DNA of 64,000 nt from Mytilus edulis. Taxonomy: Eukaryota > Mollusca > Bivalvia > Mytilida > Mytilidae. The first letter of the stretch is position 1. The number at the start of each line of letters is the position of its first letter. A model generated the notes under the pieces. The model searched no databases. It was not told where the DNA came from and saw only the letters and a list, made by a program, of their open reading frames with translations. Positions 45,523 through 56,261 of the stretch are shown here, piece by piece. The position numbers were made by a program, and so were the translations under genes. The stretch is from positions 20,280,746 to 20,344,745 of the forward strand of contig NC_092354.1 of assembly GCF_963676685.1 (NCBI RefSeq), given 5' to 3'.

Positions 45523-45731
45523 CACAATAGTAAGATAAGACAAATACCCAGCCTACATAGGCTTATGAGACACTATATACAAATATATACCTATTTAACA
45601 AATACAAATTGTAAAACATAGTAAAATGTCAAAAATGTTTAAAATTATCCGGATTTTTCAAATAATAATAAAAATTAAAATATGTAATTAAAAAAAACAT
45701 AACCTTAATTTAAAAACAGAAATATAAATAT

Positions 45732-45805
45732 AAAAAAGAAGATGTGGTATGAATGCCAATGAGACAACTCTCCACAAGAGACCAAAATGACAGAAATTAA
45801 AAACT
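45732..45805 (-). repeat. Short R1 copy
   Basis: AAGAAGATGTGGTATGAATG, then CCAATGAGACAACTCTCCAC and AAGAGACCAAAATGACA: only the tail-proximal 75 bases of R1 remain. Confidence 0.85.
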
Positions 45806-46159
45806 ACAAAGTTGATTTTTGTAAAAAATCTTTTGTATTTATTCATACTAAATTTTTATCAGTTCTCTAGTTTATGAGTTCAATGCACAAGACTTTATAT
45901 TGTAAATACACTTGAGTTATTTTCAAGGTATGCCATCACTGTGTCTGTGTATAAAGTTAACATGACATGGCAAATACATACCACTGATAGCTCGTTCAGA
46001 GTCCCGCTCTCCTGACCTCAATTATAATCAAATTAGCTACACGTGTGTAAGGTTTCTGCAGACGAAATTAGCAAAAGTTTTTTGTAAAAATAATTTATAA
46101 AGCAAGAGTTCGACAAAATTTAATTTCATATCTATCATGTCTCTCTTCGAAAATGGTTT

Positions 46160-46380
46160 TATGTATTACATCATGCACGTCTTGTAAAACCAGAATAGTG
46201 GTGCGATATGTATAAATTATCGGGTTTTCTACTTGCTGATATCGTAAAAATATCAGCCCCGAGGCACAATGTGAACCTTTTTGACGAGCGGCTGATATTT
46301 TCCGACATATATACGAAGAAAACCCGCATTGGCACGATTGTGACGTTACTGTCAGATAATTTCACCTCTCACATCATTTT
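46160..46380. repeat. Foldback-like repeat, less AT-rich
   Basis: CGGGTTTTCTACTTGCTGAT with AAAATATCAGCCCC near 46230-46260 and GGCTGATATTTTCC with GAAGAAAACCCGC at 46290-46330 form an imperfect inverted repeat around GCACAATGTGAAC. Opposed open frames here are by-products. Confidence 0.55.
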
Positions 46381-46633
46381 GCACATTGTGACGTCGCTGG
46401 TAGTGATAATGCTTGGAGCACAAAAATCATGCTTGAAACACTAAATCCTGTATTTTGACATATATACCGGCCTCTCTAACTTTTGACAATCACTTTTCCA
46501 TTGTGGCGTCAGATGTTTTGTTTTATGACGTCAAAACTTTACGGGAACATCATTCTGTTCCTTTATAATAGAAACTTTATAAAAAGTAAGAAGAAAAAAA
46601 CAACAGTTAAAGAATACAGATAAATGTACTTAC

Positions 46634-46760
46634 GTTGGATCTTAGTGCAGTGGCTTGGTGAATGGCGTTTACTTTGAATATGACGTCATCACTTAAATAG
46701 CCAAACTCCCCGGCAGTTCCAGTTCGATCCGCATACGGGCCCGAATACTACTCTACACTA
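46634..46760 (-). promoter_or_regulatory. Possible promoter and non-coding first exon, minus strand
   Basis: On the minus strand a perfect CRE (TGACGTCA, 46681-46688) and a TATTTAAG box (46692-46700) are followed by about 50 bases ending CCAAC then the donor GTAAGT (46633-46628). The segment is richer in CpG than its surroundings. If real it could be a non-coding first exon splicing to 43228-43118, an alternative to 49601-49575. The upstream part is duplicated at 53871-54009. Confidence 0.35.
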
Positions 46761-46819
46761 ATTTTGATGGAGTAAAGGAAAACAGTTCCGGAACGGAAAC
46801 GATCACTGTCCGGAGTTTG
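46705..46819. repeat. GC-richer cassette, copy 1
   Basis: From CTCCCCGGCAGTTCCAG through ATACTACTCTACACTAAT and GATGGAGTAAAGGAAAA to CGGAACGGAAACGATCACTG and CGGAGTTTG. The same order is found at 53871-54009, with about 25 extra bases there. The flanks differ. Confidence 0.85.
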
Positions 46820-47039
46820 TTAAATAGCGTCACAACTAAAAGCCCTAACAACGGAACCAAAATCGGAAACGTTACGGTATTTCCGTATCTTTTTTTAACA
46901 TGAATAAATTCGTACAGACTTCGTCCCCTTTCACAGGTAATGCCTGCCTCATATCAAATATTGTTCATTAGTTCTACCAATACAAACAAGACAAATTAAA
47001 TCTAGTACATAATAAAAGAAGAAATTTTGCTATTGTAAA

Positions 47040-47475
47040 TTTTAGGGATGTCGACAATTACGTTGCTACAACGTTTAAATTACGTGATTTATTTGATCGA
47101 TGTACAGTACATATTGGAATTTGCAATTATTTTTTATTATTTTTTTAATTATTACGATGTTTTATTGATGACAAAAACATGGTTCCTCTTTTATAATAGC
47201 GTAAAATCCATCAACTTAATACTTTATCGACCAAAAATATGACGACGTTGCTATAACGGCACAGATACGTGACAGATGCGTCGCAATATGACATTGCAAC
47301 AACGTAATATAAACGTTATTAAAAACATTAATAACGTTGTCCTGACGTCGGTTCTACGTCGTATCTGACGTGACGTAAAATTACATTCTCACAACGTTGC
47401 AACAACGTCGTACTAACGTAACGTCAGCCATGACCTTCCAGCGACCAATACATAACGTCGCAAGGACGTCATGTG
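47040..47475 (+). repeat. ACGT-rich array, right part
   Basis: Opens GGATGTCGACAATTACGTTG and is rich in ACAACGT, GACGTCGG and ACGTAACGT. It ends CGTCATGTGTTTCCTGGG. The reverse complement of that end (CCCAGGAAACACATGACGTC) resembles the start of the array at 40769, so the two arrays may be the two ends of one element or two relatives. A stretch near 47100-47220 is ordinary AT-rich DNA. Confidence 0.7.
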
Positions 47476-47499
47476 TTTCCTGGGTTGTTGTTTGATAAT

Positions 47500-47530
47500 T
47501 GTCCAGCGGCAAATATTTCATGTATATTCA
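47500..47530 (-). repeat. SINE-tail relic beside the ACGT array
   Basis: GTCCAGCGGCAAATATTTCA then TGTATATTCAG matches the short family described at 21857. Confidence 0.7.
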
Positions 47531-47667
47531 GAATTAGATAATGTCGACCGGGAAGAAGGACATCGATTTTGGACTGGCACTCAGTACTTACATCAAGGAT
47601 GAAAAATAAAACCGCACTGCGAGCAGATTGAATTTAATTAACGATAATTGTAAACCCAGTGCACTGT

Positions 47668-48460
47668 AATAGTTATCCCACGATGACGCGGTGTGTCAGT
47701 GTAAGATCACCCCGATGGCCGGAGGCCAGAGGGTGATCTAACACTGACACACCAAGTCCGAGTGGGATAACTATTTTACATCCAAGCTGTTTGAGATTAG
47801 ACGAAAAACCATTTACAATTCATATAATCTAGTTTTGAACGCCACACAACCATTATAATAGTAATATACTTTATACATTACTATATGATTTATATCCAAT
47901 TGACCCCCGTAGAGTAGATATCAAACAATGTAAACTCGCCTCACTGGCCAATCGGCCCAACCTATATCGCCACTTTATGAAAAAAAATTGCCCCACTCTT
48001 GTTACCGGCTTGCCCAACTTTTGAAAAAGTGTAAAATCGAACTGAACAATCACTGACAACTCACTTATTAACGAAAAGGGTTTAAACCCCACTGAATAAA
48101 TGTCTGCCAACTCGCCCCACTTATAAAAATATCTTGCTTCCTTTAAGTATGTTAAATAACTGATAGTTCTTATCCAGTCTTCCTAGTGTAGTGGTTGTGT
48201 CGTGGCTTGATATGCTAAAGGTCTTGAGTTTGAATACCAGCATATACACTGGGTTTTTTTTCTACGTGAATTTTGATAGATAGTCTTTTCGGTATAATTG
48301 TATATTTAATTATAAATTTTATAGTGGATTTGACATTCCCGCCAAAATGTTACAGAACAAAGGAAAGCATGCATAACAAAGAAACTCAAACTGGGGTGAT
48401 CTGGTAGATGTGATCCGGCTCAGATCACCCCTGTTAGAACAAAGGAGCTGGGATTTAATC
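47668..48460 (+). mobile_element. Foldback element, copy 2 (about 790 bp)
   Basis: Near-identical over its length to 30653-31431: AATAGTTATCCCA start, GGTGTGTCAGTGTAAGATCA hairpin, tRNA-like part, GACATTCCCGCCAAAATGTT and the closing GATCACCCCTGTTAGAACAA. It stands alone here, outside any large inverted repeat, which shows that the block moves as a unit. In this copy the end degenerates (GGGATTTAATC) and no target duplication is clear. Confidence 0.85.
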
Positions 48461-49189
48461 TTTGATACAAATTAGCAATCATAATTAACAGAAGCATAAT
48501 TATGTAAATTATGCAAAATGTAGGAAGAACTAATTTCTGGAATGTAAATATCTGTCGAAACTAATTACTCAATCAGGTAACAAGTTATTTTATATGTTAA
48601 CACGTTATGATCGGGATTTACAAGCAATTTTATGAGGGTGTCGTTGGGGGTTTACAGAATAGATAATAATGCAGGTGGTTTGAGGGTGTAAAGAATAACG
48701 AAAAATGGGCAAAAAAATACAGAAAAGAGAAGAAGGAAAATAATAGAGAAAAACGGCATAAAAATTTAAAGAACAGAGAATTTTTTTTAAGAAAACTGAA
48801 ATAAAGGACCCCCCATGCAGTCCCTGTTTTGTATGCTAACATATTATGACGGGGATATAAACCTACATAATGTCAAGGTAACCTTGATATTGCTACGTTA
48901 ATATAAATAAACAATATGAATCCGATGTTCAGTAGTTGTCGTTTGTTGATGTGGTGCATAAGTGTTTCTCATTTTTTATATAGATTAGACCGTTGGTTTT
49001 CCCGTTTGAATGGTTTTACACTAGTACCTATTATGGGTCCTTAATAACTTTACTCTGAGGTTTGACTATGATATGGAAATATAACCACCAATGATTGCTG
49101 CAGTCCAGCAGTGTTTAAAGCCCTTACTTACATGGGCGTCCTTTGTTCTAGATTTATAAATACGTCAGGTTCCTCGGTGTCCATGTGGT
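48461..49189. repeat. Purine-rich repeat and R1 fragment
   Basis: 48620-48800 is the A/G-rich family also found at 24965, 27865 and 28240 (GAATAGATAATAATGC, AAAGGACCCCC). 48925-49040 is a shortened R1 body (GTTGTCGTTTGTTGATGTGG, GACCGTTGGTTTTCCCGTTT). No gene seen. Confidence 0.6.
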
Positions 49190-49431
49190 CTAAGTACTTC
49201 TACTACTGTAATCACTAGCCAGTCGACACTAAGACTGTGAGTTTGAACCCCGATTGTGCGGGTGTACTCGACTCCAATCTTAATTGACTACGATTGTCAG
49301 TTTTCCTATCGAGGGTTGGTGGTTTTCACCGGGCGCTCCGGCTACCTCCTACTATAAAAACTGGCCGCCACGAAATAGCCCAAATGTGGTGCTTAAAACA
49401 TAAACAATCAATCAATCAATCAATCAATCAA
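49190..49431 (+). mobile_element. tRNA-derived SINE, full-length-looking copy
   Basis: A-box-like TGTCCATGTGGTCTAAG, B-box-like GTGAGTTTGAACCCCGATTG, a conserved body (GTGTACTCGACTCCAATCTT, CACCGGGCGCTCCGGCTACC, AAAACTGGCCGCCACGAAAT) and a tail of about six CAAT units (49406-49431). Same family as 13337-13587 but less diverged. It lies just downstream of the candidate exon 49601-49575 on the other strand. Confidence 0.85.
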
Positions 49432-49574
49432 CATCCGACAAAACAACGACAGCACGCTTGACGAAAAAAAAACATTTTTGATTTATTAATTCCATGCGTC
49501 CGAATTGCTTTCCTGGATTTACATTCGAAAAGCTGTATGACAAAAAGAATCTTAAATAACAACGATCAACTTAC

Positions 49575-49601
49575 CAGAGGATATTTAGTTGCAGTGTCCA
49601 T
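49575..49601 (-). CDS. Candidate first coding exon of the minus-strand gene
   Basis: On the minus strand AAAATATGG gives an ATG at 49601 with a purine at -3, nine codons (MDTATKYPL) and a strong donor (CTG then GTAAGTTG, from 49574). It ends in phase 0, which would join 43228-43118 if that exon's acceptor is after TAGAG. An A/T-rich TATA-like stretch lies 45-70 bases upstream. The intron to 43228 would be 6.3 kb and could hide further exons. Support is only from the start and donor signals. Confidence 0.35.
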
Positions 49602-49644
49602 ATTTTCTTGGTCTATAATATTCAAAATTCTCCAAATCTGATCT

Positions 49645-49672
49645 TATATAAATATGGACATTTATAAAGATC
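49645..49672 (-). promoter_or_regulatory. TATA-like region of the minus-strand candidate gene
   Basis: Minus-strand TTTATAAATG and ATATTTATATAAG lie 45-70 bases upstream of the candidate ATG at 49601. In AT-rich DNA this is weak evidence. Confidence 0.2.
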
Positions 49673-49799
49673 TAAGTCGTAATTAGACCCAAGAAAAATT
49701 CTTACACTTTGAGGCACACAAACATAATGTCGTACTTTGTGACTCTTTTAGATAATTATATACTAAAATTAAGCTTTATTTATTATTGAAAACTCAATC

Positions 49800-49870
49800 G
49801 GCAATCCTCGGGTGAATCCGCTACTCTCGTTAGATGAGGTACGGAATCGGCCGAGATGTGACGAATGATT
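49800..49870 (+). repeat. Short repeat with GGTACGGAATCGGCCGAG core, copy 1
   Basis: AATCCTCGGGTGAATCCGCT, then GAGGTACGGAATCGGCCGAG and ATGTGACGAATG. A second copy is at 57410-57475. It is markedly CpG-rich for this region. Confidence 0.75.
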
Positions 49871-51389
49871 GAAAACTATGACAATACAATAGTACTATTT
49901 TAGCATCCATGTTGTGATCGGACATGGCTAGTACACTAAAAGTTATCCCGAACTATAAAACGGAAGCCTCTATTACGCATGTATTCCACATTCAGAAGGA
50001 AATAAAAGATGACTACATTCTCTAATCTTTGGCCACATGCACTTGTCTAAAAAAAAAGTCCGATATACCTTAATATAACACAAGGTACTTAACTAAACTT
50101 ATTGAAAAATGTCACAAAGTCGCGAACTTGCGTTATATTTCGATTTCTAAGTTGTCAAACCTATTTAAACTTATAATGCCGTCAATCTAAATTGATATAT
50201 CTACAAAATAGTGTATGACACGACTATCATTGTTGTCGGGATCATTTGAAGCAGGCCTAAGAAGCAGACCAACGTGATTTGTGTTTGTATGTCGACACCA
50301 AATTGGAAACACAATTGGAAAAAGTCCGCAGTGATTGATTTATTATAAGAATCATGTACTTTCTTTAATTCAATTAAGGGCAATAGATGCAGTTGACTTT
50401 TTGTAAAGGTACATGTGATCAAGAAGTATCCTGACACTCGGATATTTTTTTTTCAGAAAATGAAATTTCAGTGATCGTTTTGTTCATGGCATCGTCGGAT
50501 CTAAGTAGGGTCAGGTCTGGGTAGGAATGGGAAAATATGGCCAGAACACTCCCCCCTTTTTTGTATCCTAGGTTGGAACCCCCTTTACAAAATAGCTGGA
50601 TCCGCCCCTGATTGGTGAATGCAGAAAGGTCTGATGATATAATTGGAAGATATTTATAAATGGATGAAGTAAACCGAATATATCTTTTAAATTTCGAAAC
50701 ATACATTTAGAAAAAAATCTTCATAAAAAGACAAATATATATAAAGTACATACATGTTGAACTGAAATTAAACTATATCTATTTTGAACTATTTTTATAT
50801 TATTTAACGAGATTGATATGTTAATCCATCACTTCAAAAATAGTAAGTTGTTTCGAATAAGATTGGTTTCGACCTATAAATGTTTATTTTAGATTCAAAT
50901 TGAACATCAATTGTTCCGTATTTGCAGGAGATTAATTACTGTACATAAGAATAGAATAATCAAAGAATCAGTTGTATTTGCGTCATCTAATGTTTATAAT
51001 TAGTTTTAAATTGGTTTTGAAAAATAAAATGAATATCTTTATAGATTAGAATCAGCAGGTCACATCGGAAACATATATATATATATAGGTATATTTAAAT
51101 TAATTTTTAAAATGACCGTAATATTTCTTTAAATAGTTTGGTTCTCTGTTTCAATTATTTTTACCAAAGAGGGGCGAAAATACCAGAGGAACAGCCAAAC
51201 TCATAGATTGAAAATAAATTTGCAAAACCATGGCTTCAAACTAAAAAGACAAAATTACTCGTAATAGTACACAAGACACAACATAAAAAAACTCTTTAGT
51301 AAAAACTTAGCAACATAAAAATATCCTTTCAATCGGTTAAATGTTTTCTTGAATTTTCCAATTTAGGTTATAAAGAAGATTATTTGTTA
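49871..51389. other. Intergenic DNA, no gene seen
   Basis: Includes a repeat relic at 50485-50610 (related to 27260-27425) and a short AT microsatellite (51075-51087). Open frames at 50201-50706 on the minus strand are unsupported. Confidence 0.5.
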
Positions 51390-52260
51390 ACATAACTAGT
51401 GGCTCTAAAGAGCCTGTGTCGCTAACCTTAATCTATGTGCATATTAGAGAAAAAACACAGATGGATTCATGATAAAATTGCGTTTTGCTGATGGTGATGT
51501 GTGTGTAAATCTTACTTACTGAATAATCTTGCTGCTCTGTCTACGATAAACTTGGCCCAGTGGTAACAGTGGAAAATGTTTTGTGAAAATTTACAAAATT
51601 TATGAAAATTGTTAAAAATTGATTATAAAGGGCAATAACTCCTTAAGGGTCAATTGACCATTTTGGTCATGTTGACTTATTTTTAGGTCGTACTTTGATG
51701 TACATTATTGCTGCTTACAGTTTTTCTCTATCTATAATAATATTCAAGATGATAACCAAAAGTTACCAATTCAGGGGAAGGAACCCAACAACAGGTTGCC
51801 TGAATGGTCTAAACATTTCATAATAAATACATCTTGACCTAATGAACAATTTAATCCTCATCAGATTTGCTCTAAATGCTTTGCTTTCAGAGATATGAGC
51901 CAAAAACTGCATTTGACCCCTATATTCTATTTTTAGCCATGTCTGCCATCTTGGTTTGCCGGTGGGTCATCGGACACAATTTTAAAACTACGTACCCTAA
52001 TGATGATTGTGGACAAGTTTGGTTAAATTTGTCTTAGTAGTTTCAGAGGAGAAGATTTTTGTAAAAGATAACAATAATTTACGAAAAATTGTTAAACATT
52101 GACTATAAAGGGCAATAACTCCTTAAGGGGTCACATGACCACTTTGATCATTTGACTTATTTGTAGATCTTACTTTGCTGTCAGGACACAATTGCATTTT
52201 ACAGTTTATCTCTATCTATAATAATATTCATTATAATAACCACTTTTGGCCAGGTGAGCT
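51390..52260 (+). repeat. R3 repeat copy with internal duplication
   Basis: Opens CTAGTGGCTCTAAAGAGCCT then GTGTCGCTAACCT. The block GGCAATAACTCCTTAAGGG to TTGACTTATTT occurs twice (about 51630 and 52110), with AAATTTGTCTTAGTAGTTTC between, so the unit is partly tandem. Related to 28345-29130. Confidence 0.8.
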
Positions 52261-52924
52261 GAATAGGACACGGGTCCATAAATGCATTCTTGTTCCTATA
52301 GGTAGCAATGTACTTCTGTTTTCTTTTTTAATTTGCAGCATGCACGAGACTTTCTTAAAAACGTGCATTTCTTTATAAAGTTGATTGACTTTTAAATCAA
52401 ATAAGCATGCAGTTTTGTCTGTATCTGTAATTCTTAACTGAATAGAGATGAACTTTTAATAATTTCTAACTTCTTTGCATTAACGTAAAACAATTTCTCG
52501 TACGTAGTAATGTCGTAAAATGTGATAAATGTCGTTAAAGTTGTAAATACGTCTAAAACGGAATAAAAACCATGGTCTAATTAATGGATCACAAAGAAAA
52601 TCATCAACAACAGCAGACATTATGATGTATTTATTTTCCAATTTAATTAAAATATCTTATTGAACACATTCCCTAGAAAGCAATTAGTGTAGCAACAATT
52701 ATCTCGTGAAATGATATGACAGGTCACGTCTGCTGAAATCGACACTCAAAGTGACATTGCATTGTTCCCGCTAACTTATAAATCGACGTCTTGTTATCTG
52801 TATAATTCAATACCAGTTTCAAAAAATAATCAAAACGGGAAAAGTTAAAAGTTTGACCCCATTTCAGCGTCTGCAGTGCGATGAATTTTCGATAATCCAT
52901 ACAGCGTGCAAATATTGTAAAAAC
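52261..52924. other. Intergenic DNA, no gene seen
   Basis: No exon, RNA gene or clear repeat was recognised. Confidence 0.45.
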
Positions 52925-53230
52925 TAAGAAGATCTGGTATGATCGCTAATAAAACAACTATATATCCATCGGAGAGCAAAGAACGAGAGTGTATATAGTG
53001 CACTATAGGACCTTCAACAATGAGCAAAACTATACCTTTAAAAAAGTAAAAAAGGTCCTTTTACATGACATAATTCCAAACAACTCAAATGAGAAAACTA
53101 ACGATCAGATATATGCTAAAGTAAGGAACGAAAAATTAATATTTTGGCAAATAATATTCAACACAACTCCTGAAGACATGTATATATACAGAATGTAGCG
53201 AGTGTAAACATGTGAGTGTTTAAACTTCCC
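52925..53230 (-). repeat. R1 copy, diverged
   Basis: AAGAAGATCTGGTATGATCG opens it, followed by ACAATGAGCAAAACTATACC and CTAACGATCAGATATATGC in the reversed R1 order. Open frames inside are by-products. Confidence 0.7.
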
Positions 53231-53639
53231 ATAACTTTAGGCAATAGCGGGACCGAACAAGAATGTGTTATAGATTGTTGCCTTAACAATTTTGTAATGA
53301 ATGTAGCATCTATCTATATTCTGCGGATGACGTCACAATGAGCAATTCATAATGAGCACCCTGTAGACTGTCCATGCCGTTATAGTGTTTTAATGGTCAA
53401 TTTTTAATTACGACGTCCACAGAAGGGTTCACGAAGTATTAATCAAAAATTGTCCTTAAATTTCTGATGTTTTTAAATTCGGCCAAAATATTACATATTT
53501 CACAAAGAAATAGTTGCTATATTATTGTTAACATACAATAATTTCACGTTGGAACATCACATTAAAAATTGTTTTCGACTTTCCGATCTTCATTCCAGAC
53601 GGCCTTTATTACATGATCTAGGTATTTTTTGTTAATCTG

Positions 53640-53700
53640 TTGTCTTGAACATGAATCAAGTATTTGCCACTGGATGTTGAGCAATAAACGACCCGTAATC
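53640..53700 (-). repeat. SINE-tail relic
   Basis: GAATCAAGTATTTGCCACTG then GATGTTGAGCAATAAACGAC: the short family described at 21857. Confidence 0.65.
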
Positions 53701-53870
53701 AAGCAATCGACAATTATTGAACAAGTGTATTTCAGAAAAGAGATAAAATAATTTCGAGAGGGTGATTTTGTTTATACCAATACATAACAAGCATACTTTG
53801 CATGTTTGTCTCTAACTGGATTCCCTGTCCTTTATCTGTTTGGCTCTGACGTATTCACCAAGGAGGCAAT

Positions 53871-54009
53871 CTCCCCGGCAGTTCCAGCTCCGATTCGCAC
53901 ACGGGTTCGCATACTACTCTACACTAATCACTGCCTTCGGCTTTTTTCGTTACGCGATGGAGTAAAGGAAAATAGTTCCGGAACGGAAACGATCACTGTA
54001 CGGAGTTTG
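53871..54009. repeat. GC-richer cassette, copy 2
   Basis: Copy of 46705-46819 with an extra piece (CACTGCCTTCGGCTTTTTTC) in the middle. The 99-codon plus-strand frame (53806-54105) runs through this cassette and into the repeat at 54078, so it is unlikely to be a gene. Confidence 0.85.
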
Positions 54010-54077
54010 CCAAGAAGGATAACCATCCTAGTCTCATACAAACCAGAGGCAACATCAGTTAAACGATGTCCCACGAG

Positions 54078-54310
54078 TGATACCAACAAGGAAGCAACCA
54101 TTTAACTGTTTAAAAAAGGGGGGCTACGACTTGTCTGAGTATAATCTACTTTTTCGACGTTACCAAATTATTTTTTTCATATAATTTAACACAATAGGGT
54201 ATTGAGAAAATCTGGATTCAGAATATTTGTTTTTTTGACATCTGCTTGTCTAATGACCACATCATTCTTCGAGCAAAACGGGGATCAGTTAGGAAAAAAA
54301 ATATACCTGT
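54078..54310 (+). repeat. Dispersed repeat (family R4) copy
   Basis: GGAAGCAACCATTTAACTG, CTACTTTTTCGACGTTACCA, ATTTAACACAATAGGGTAT, GGATTCAGAATATTTG and AACGGGGATCAG. The same order occurs in reverse at 62680-62870 and in part at 43410-43560. Confidence 0.8.
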
Positions 54311-55440
54311 CTCCTTTTGAAGATTAATTCACTAAAGGGAAAACGGTAGTATTACATTTTCCTAGCATTAGGTTGGCCCTTGACAGGTGAAGGAAGTCAA
54401 CTTAGGAGCGCCGTGATTGGATGTAAGGGTACAATATATTTTTTTATTTATCTATGAACAACTGCAGTGTTCATGTTTACAATATAAATTTTAAAACCTA
54501 TTGAAATATTTTCTAGAGAATTATTCGAAAAGGCTTTCAAAATTTTATAAATTTGCTGCAAAATGACGGTGGGCATGGATAACATAAACAAGCTCCGTTG
54601 GAAATTGGTCATGATACTATTTGGCTTCAATTTTTAAAATAGAGTAATAAAGTACTAACACAACACATAACTGTTTTATCCAGGTTTTTGTTATAAAAAG
54701 TGGTAAAATTAGAAAATGTTAGTATTGTGGCCTATGGCAGAATAAATAGTACCGTTTTCCCTAAATATATCTGTATTCATGGTATCAGCACGTGCAATAT
54801 CATCCTGTAATATGGCAATCACACACTATTATGAGCGATAAACATAATCCTCAGCATCAAGTTAAACTAGTAAAATTACAACTTTAATAATGAAATTGGT
54901 TAAGTTTCCCATAGAACTTTCTATAGGTTAACATGTACATTTTGGTTTTTACAACATTTAGTTTCAGGATTATTTGATGAAGTTATTCGCTATTTGAGTT
55001 CGATTTGCGATTTTATTGTTTGAACCTTACAACGACGTCACGTCATTTGCTAAATTTCCATTGTTTCGAACGTTGTTAGCCATTCAATGCATTGAGGTGT
55101 ACAACTTTGATATATCATCCAGAATAAATTAGATTTCCAGAATAACATCAAATCATTCAAATCGAAATCATTCGTCTCAAGACTTTTTTCTGTTATCATG
55201 TTTTTATAAAGTCAATATGACGTCATAATTGATATTTGATGCTGAAACCAAAATTAAAATGTCAAGGTTTTACATGTTACGGATGTGATGTTACTACATT
55301 TTAACATTTTATGTTAGAAATTACATCCAGCTTGTAAGCGATCTATTTTCGATAATTAATTGATTCAGATGAACATCAAACATTATTATTCTACAAGTTA
55401 AAAAACGAAAAGAGCATGGTTTTACGTCATTTAAAGAAAC
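54311..55440. other. Intergenic DNA, no gene seen
   Basis: AT-rich with no supportable feature. Confidence 0.5.
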
Positions 55441-55860
55441 GTGATTCTGTCTAAGAGGGTCTGGGCGGGGTCCGTTAATTCTGTATCTCGCTCAAATTCA
55501 TAGCCATTTTTCTTCTTTCTTTATAAATTTTCCTGTTATTCTCCATTCTTTATATTAGTTTGGTTTTTTTATGAGGGTCGTACTGGGGTACCTTCATGAC
55601 GAATAAAAATCTTGTAAAATGACGATGACATGAAAATGAACATTCTTTCAGACGATAAAAAAATCTAATGATTTTGACGAATCACATTAACCTTTTTCCA
55701 AAAATAACGGTAACAATAATTATTTAAGACTTCTGACGAATCACGACCAGGGTATCTTGACGAATCACGTGAACGTTTTAACGTTTTTGACGCTAACGGT
55801 AGCCCAAAATGACCGTTTGACGCCTGACGGTAAAGGGCATTACTATCATGCTTTATGCTG
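55441..55860. repeat. Repeat with TGACGAATCACG units
   Basis: TTGACGAATCAC occurs at about 55676, 55735 and 55760 and is followed by CGTTTTTGACGCTAACGGTA and CGTTTGACGCCTGACGGTAA. The first part (GGTCTGGGCGGGGTCCGTTA) resembles pieces elsewhere in the window. Probably a dispersed repeat. Confidence 0.5.
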
Positions 55861-56261
55861 CATGTTTTGCATAAACCCCATTATGACCCTCATCTCAACC
55901 TCATCCTGCATTATACTAAAATGTATAACTTTTTAACAAAATACAGAACTTCGAAGCAGGTGCAATTATATGCATTTGTCTTATCAACAAATCGCAATCT
56001 GTTTATTTAATGCAATTTAAAATCCAACTTATCAATACTTCAAAGTGTATTCCGCTTATGCAGTACAAGATGTTGACATAATTAACTATTTTATCAGTAT
56101 TTTTACAATAGAATTGCGTTGTAACTTTCTTTTTTGCCAAGAAACTTTAGGAAAAGGTCACTGTGCTATATTTTTCAACTTTATCGTTTTCGAAGGTTAT
56201 GTACAGCTGCAATTGTATGATAGTACAATAGTTAATGCCTCGGATGATACCACATCCTAGC
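55861..56261. other. Intergenic DNA, no gene seen
   Basis: One 71-codon plus-strand frame (56045-56260) has no splice or domain support. Confidence 0.45.

Noticed and set aside
49406..49431. CAAT repeat as a possible CRISPR-like or regulatory array
   Set aside because: It is the simple tail of the SINE; there are no spacers and the context is eukaryotic.
53806..54105. 99-codon plus-strand open frame
   Set aside because: It runs through the duplicated cassette and into a dispersed repeat; the other cassette copy does not keep the frame.
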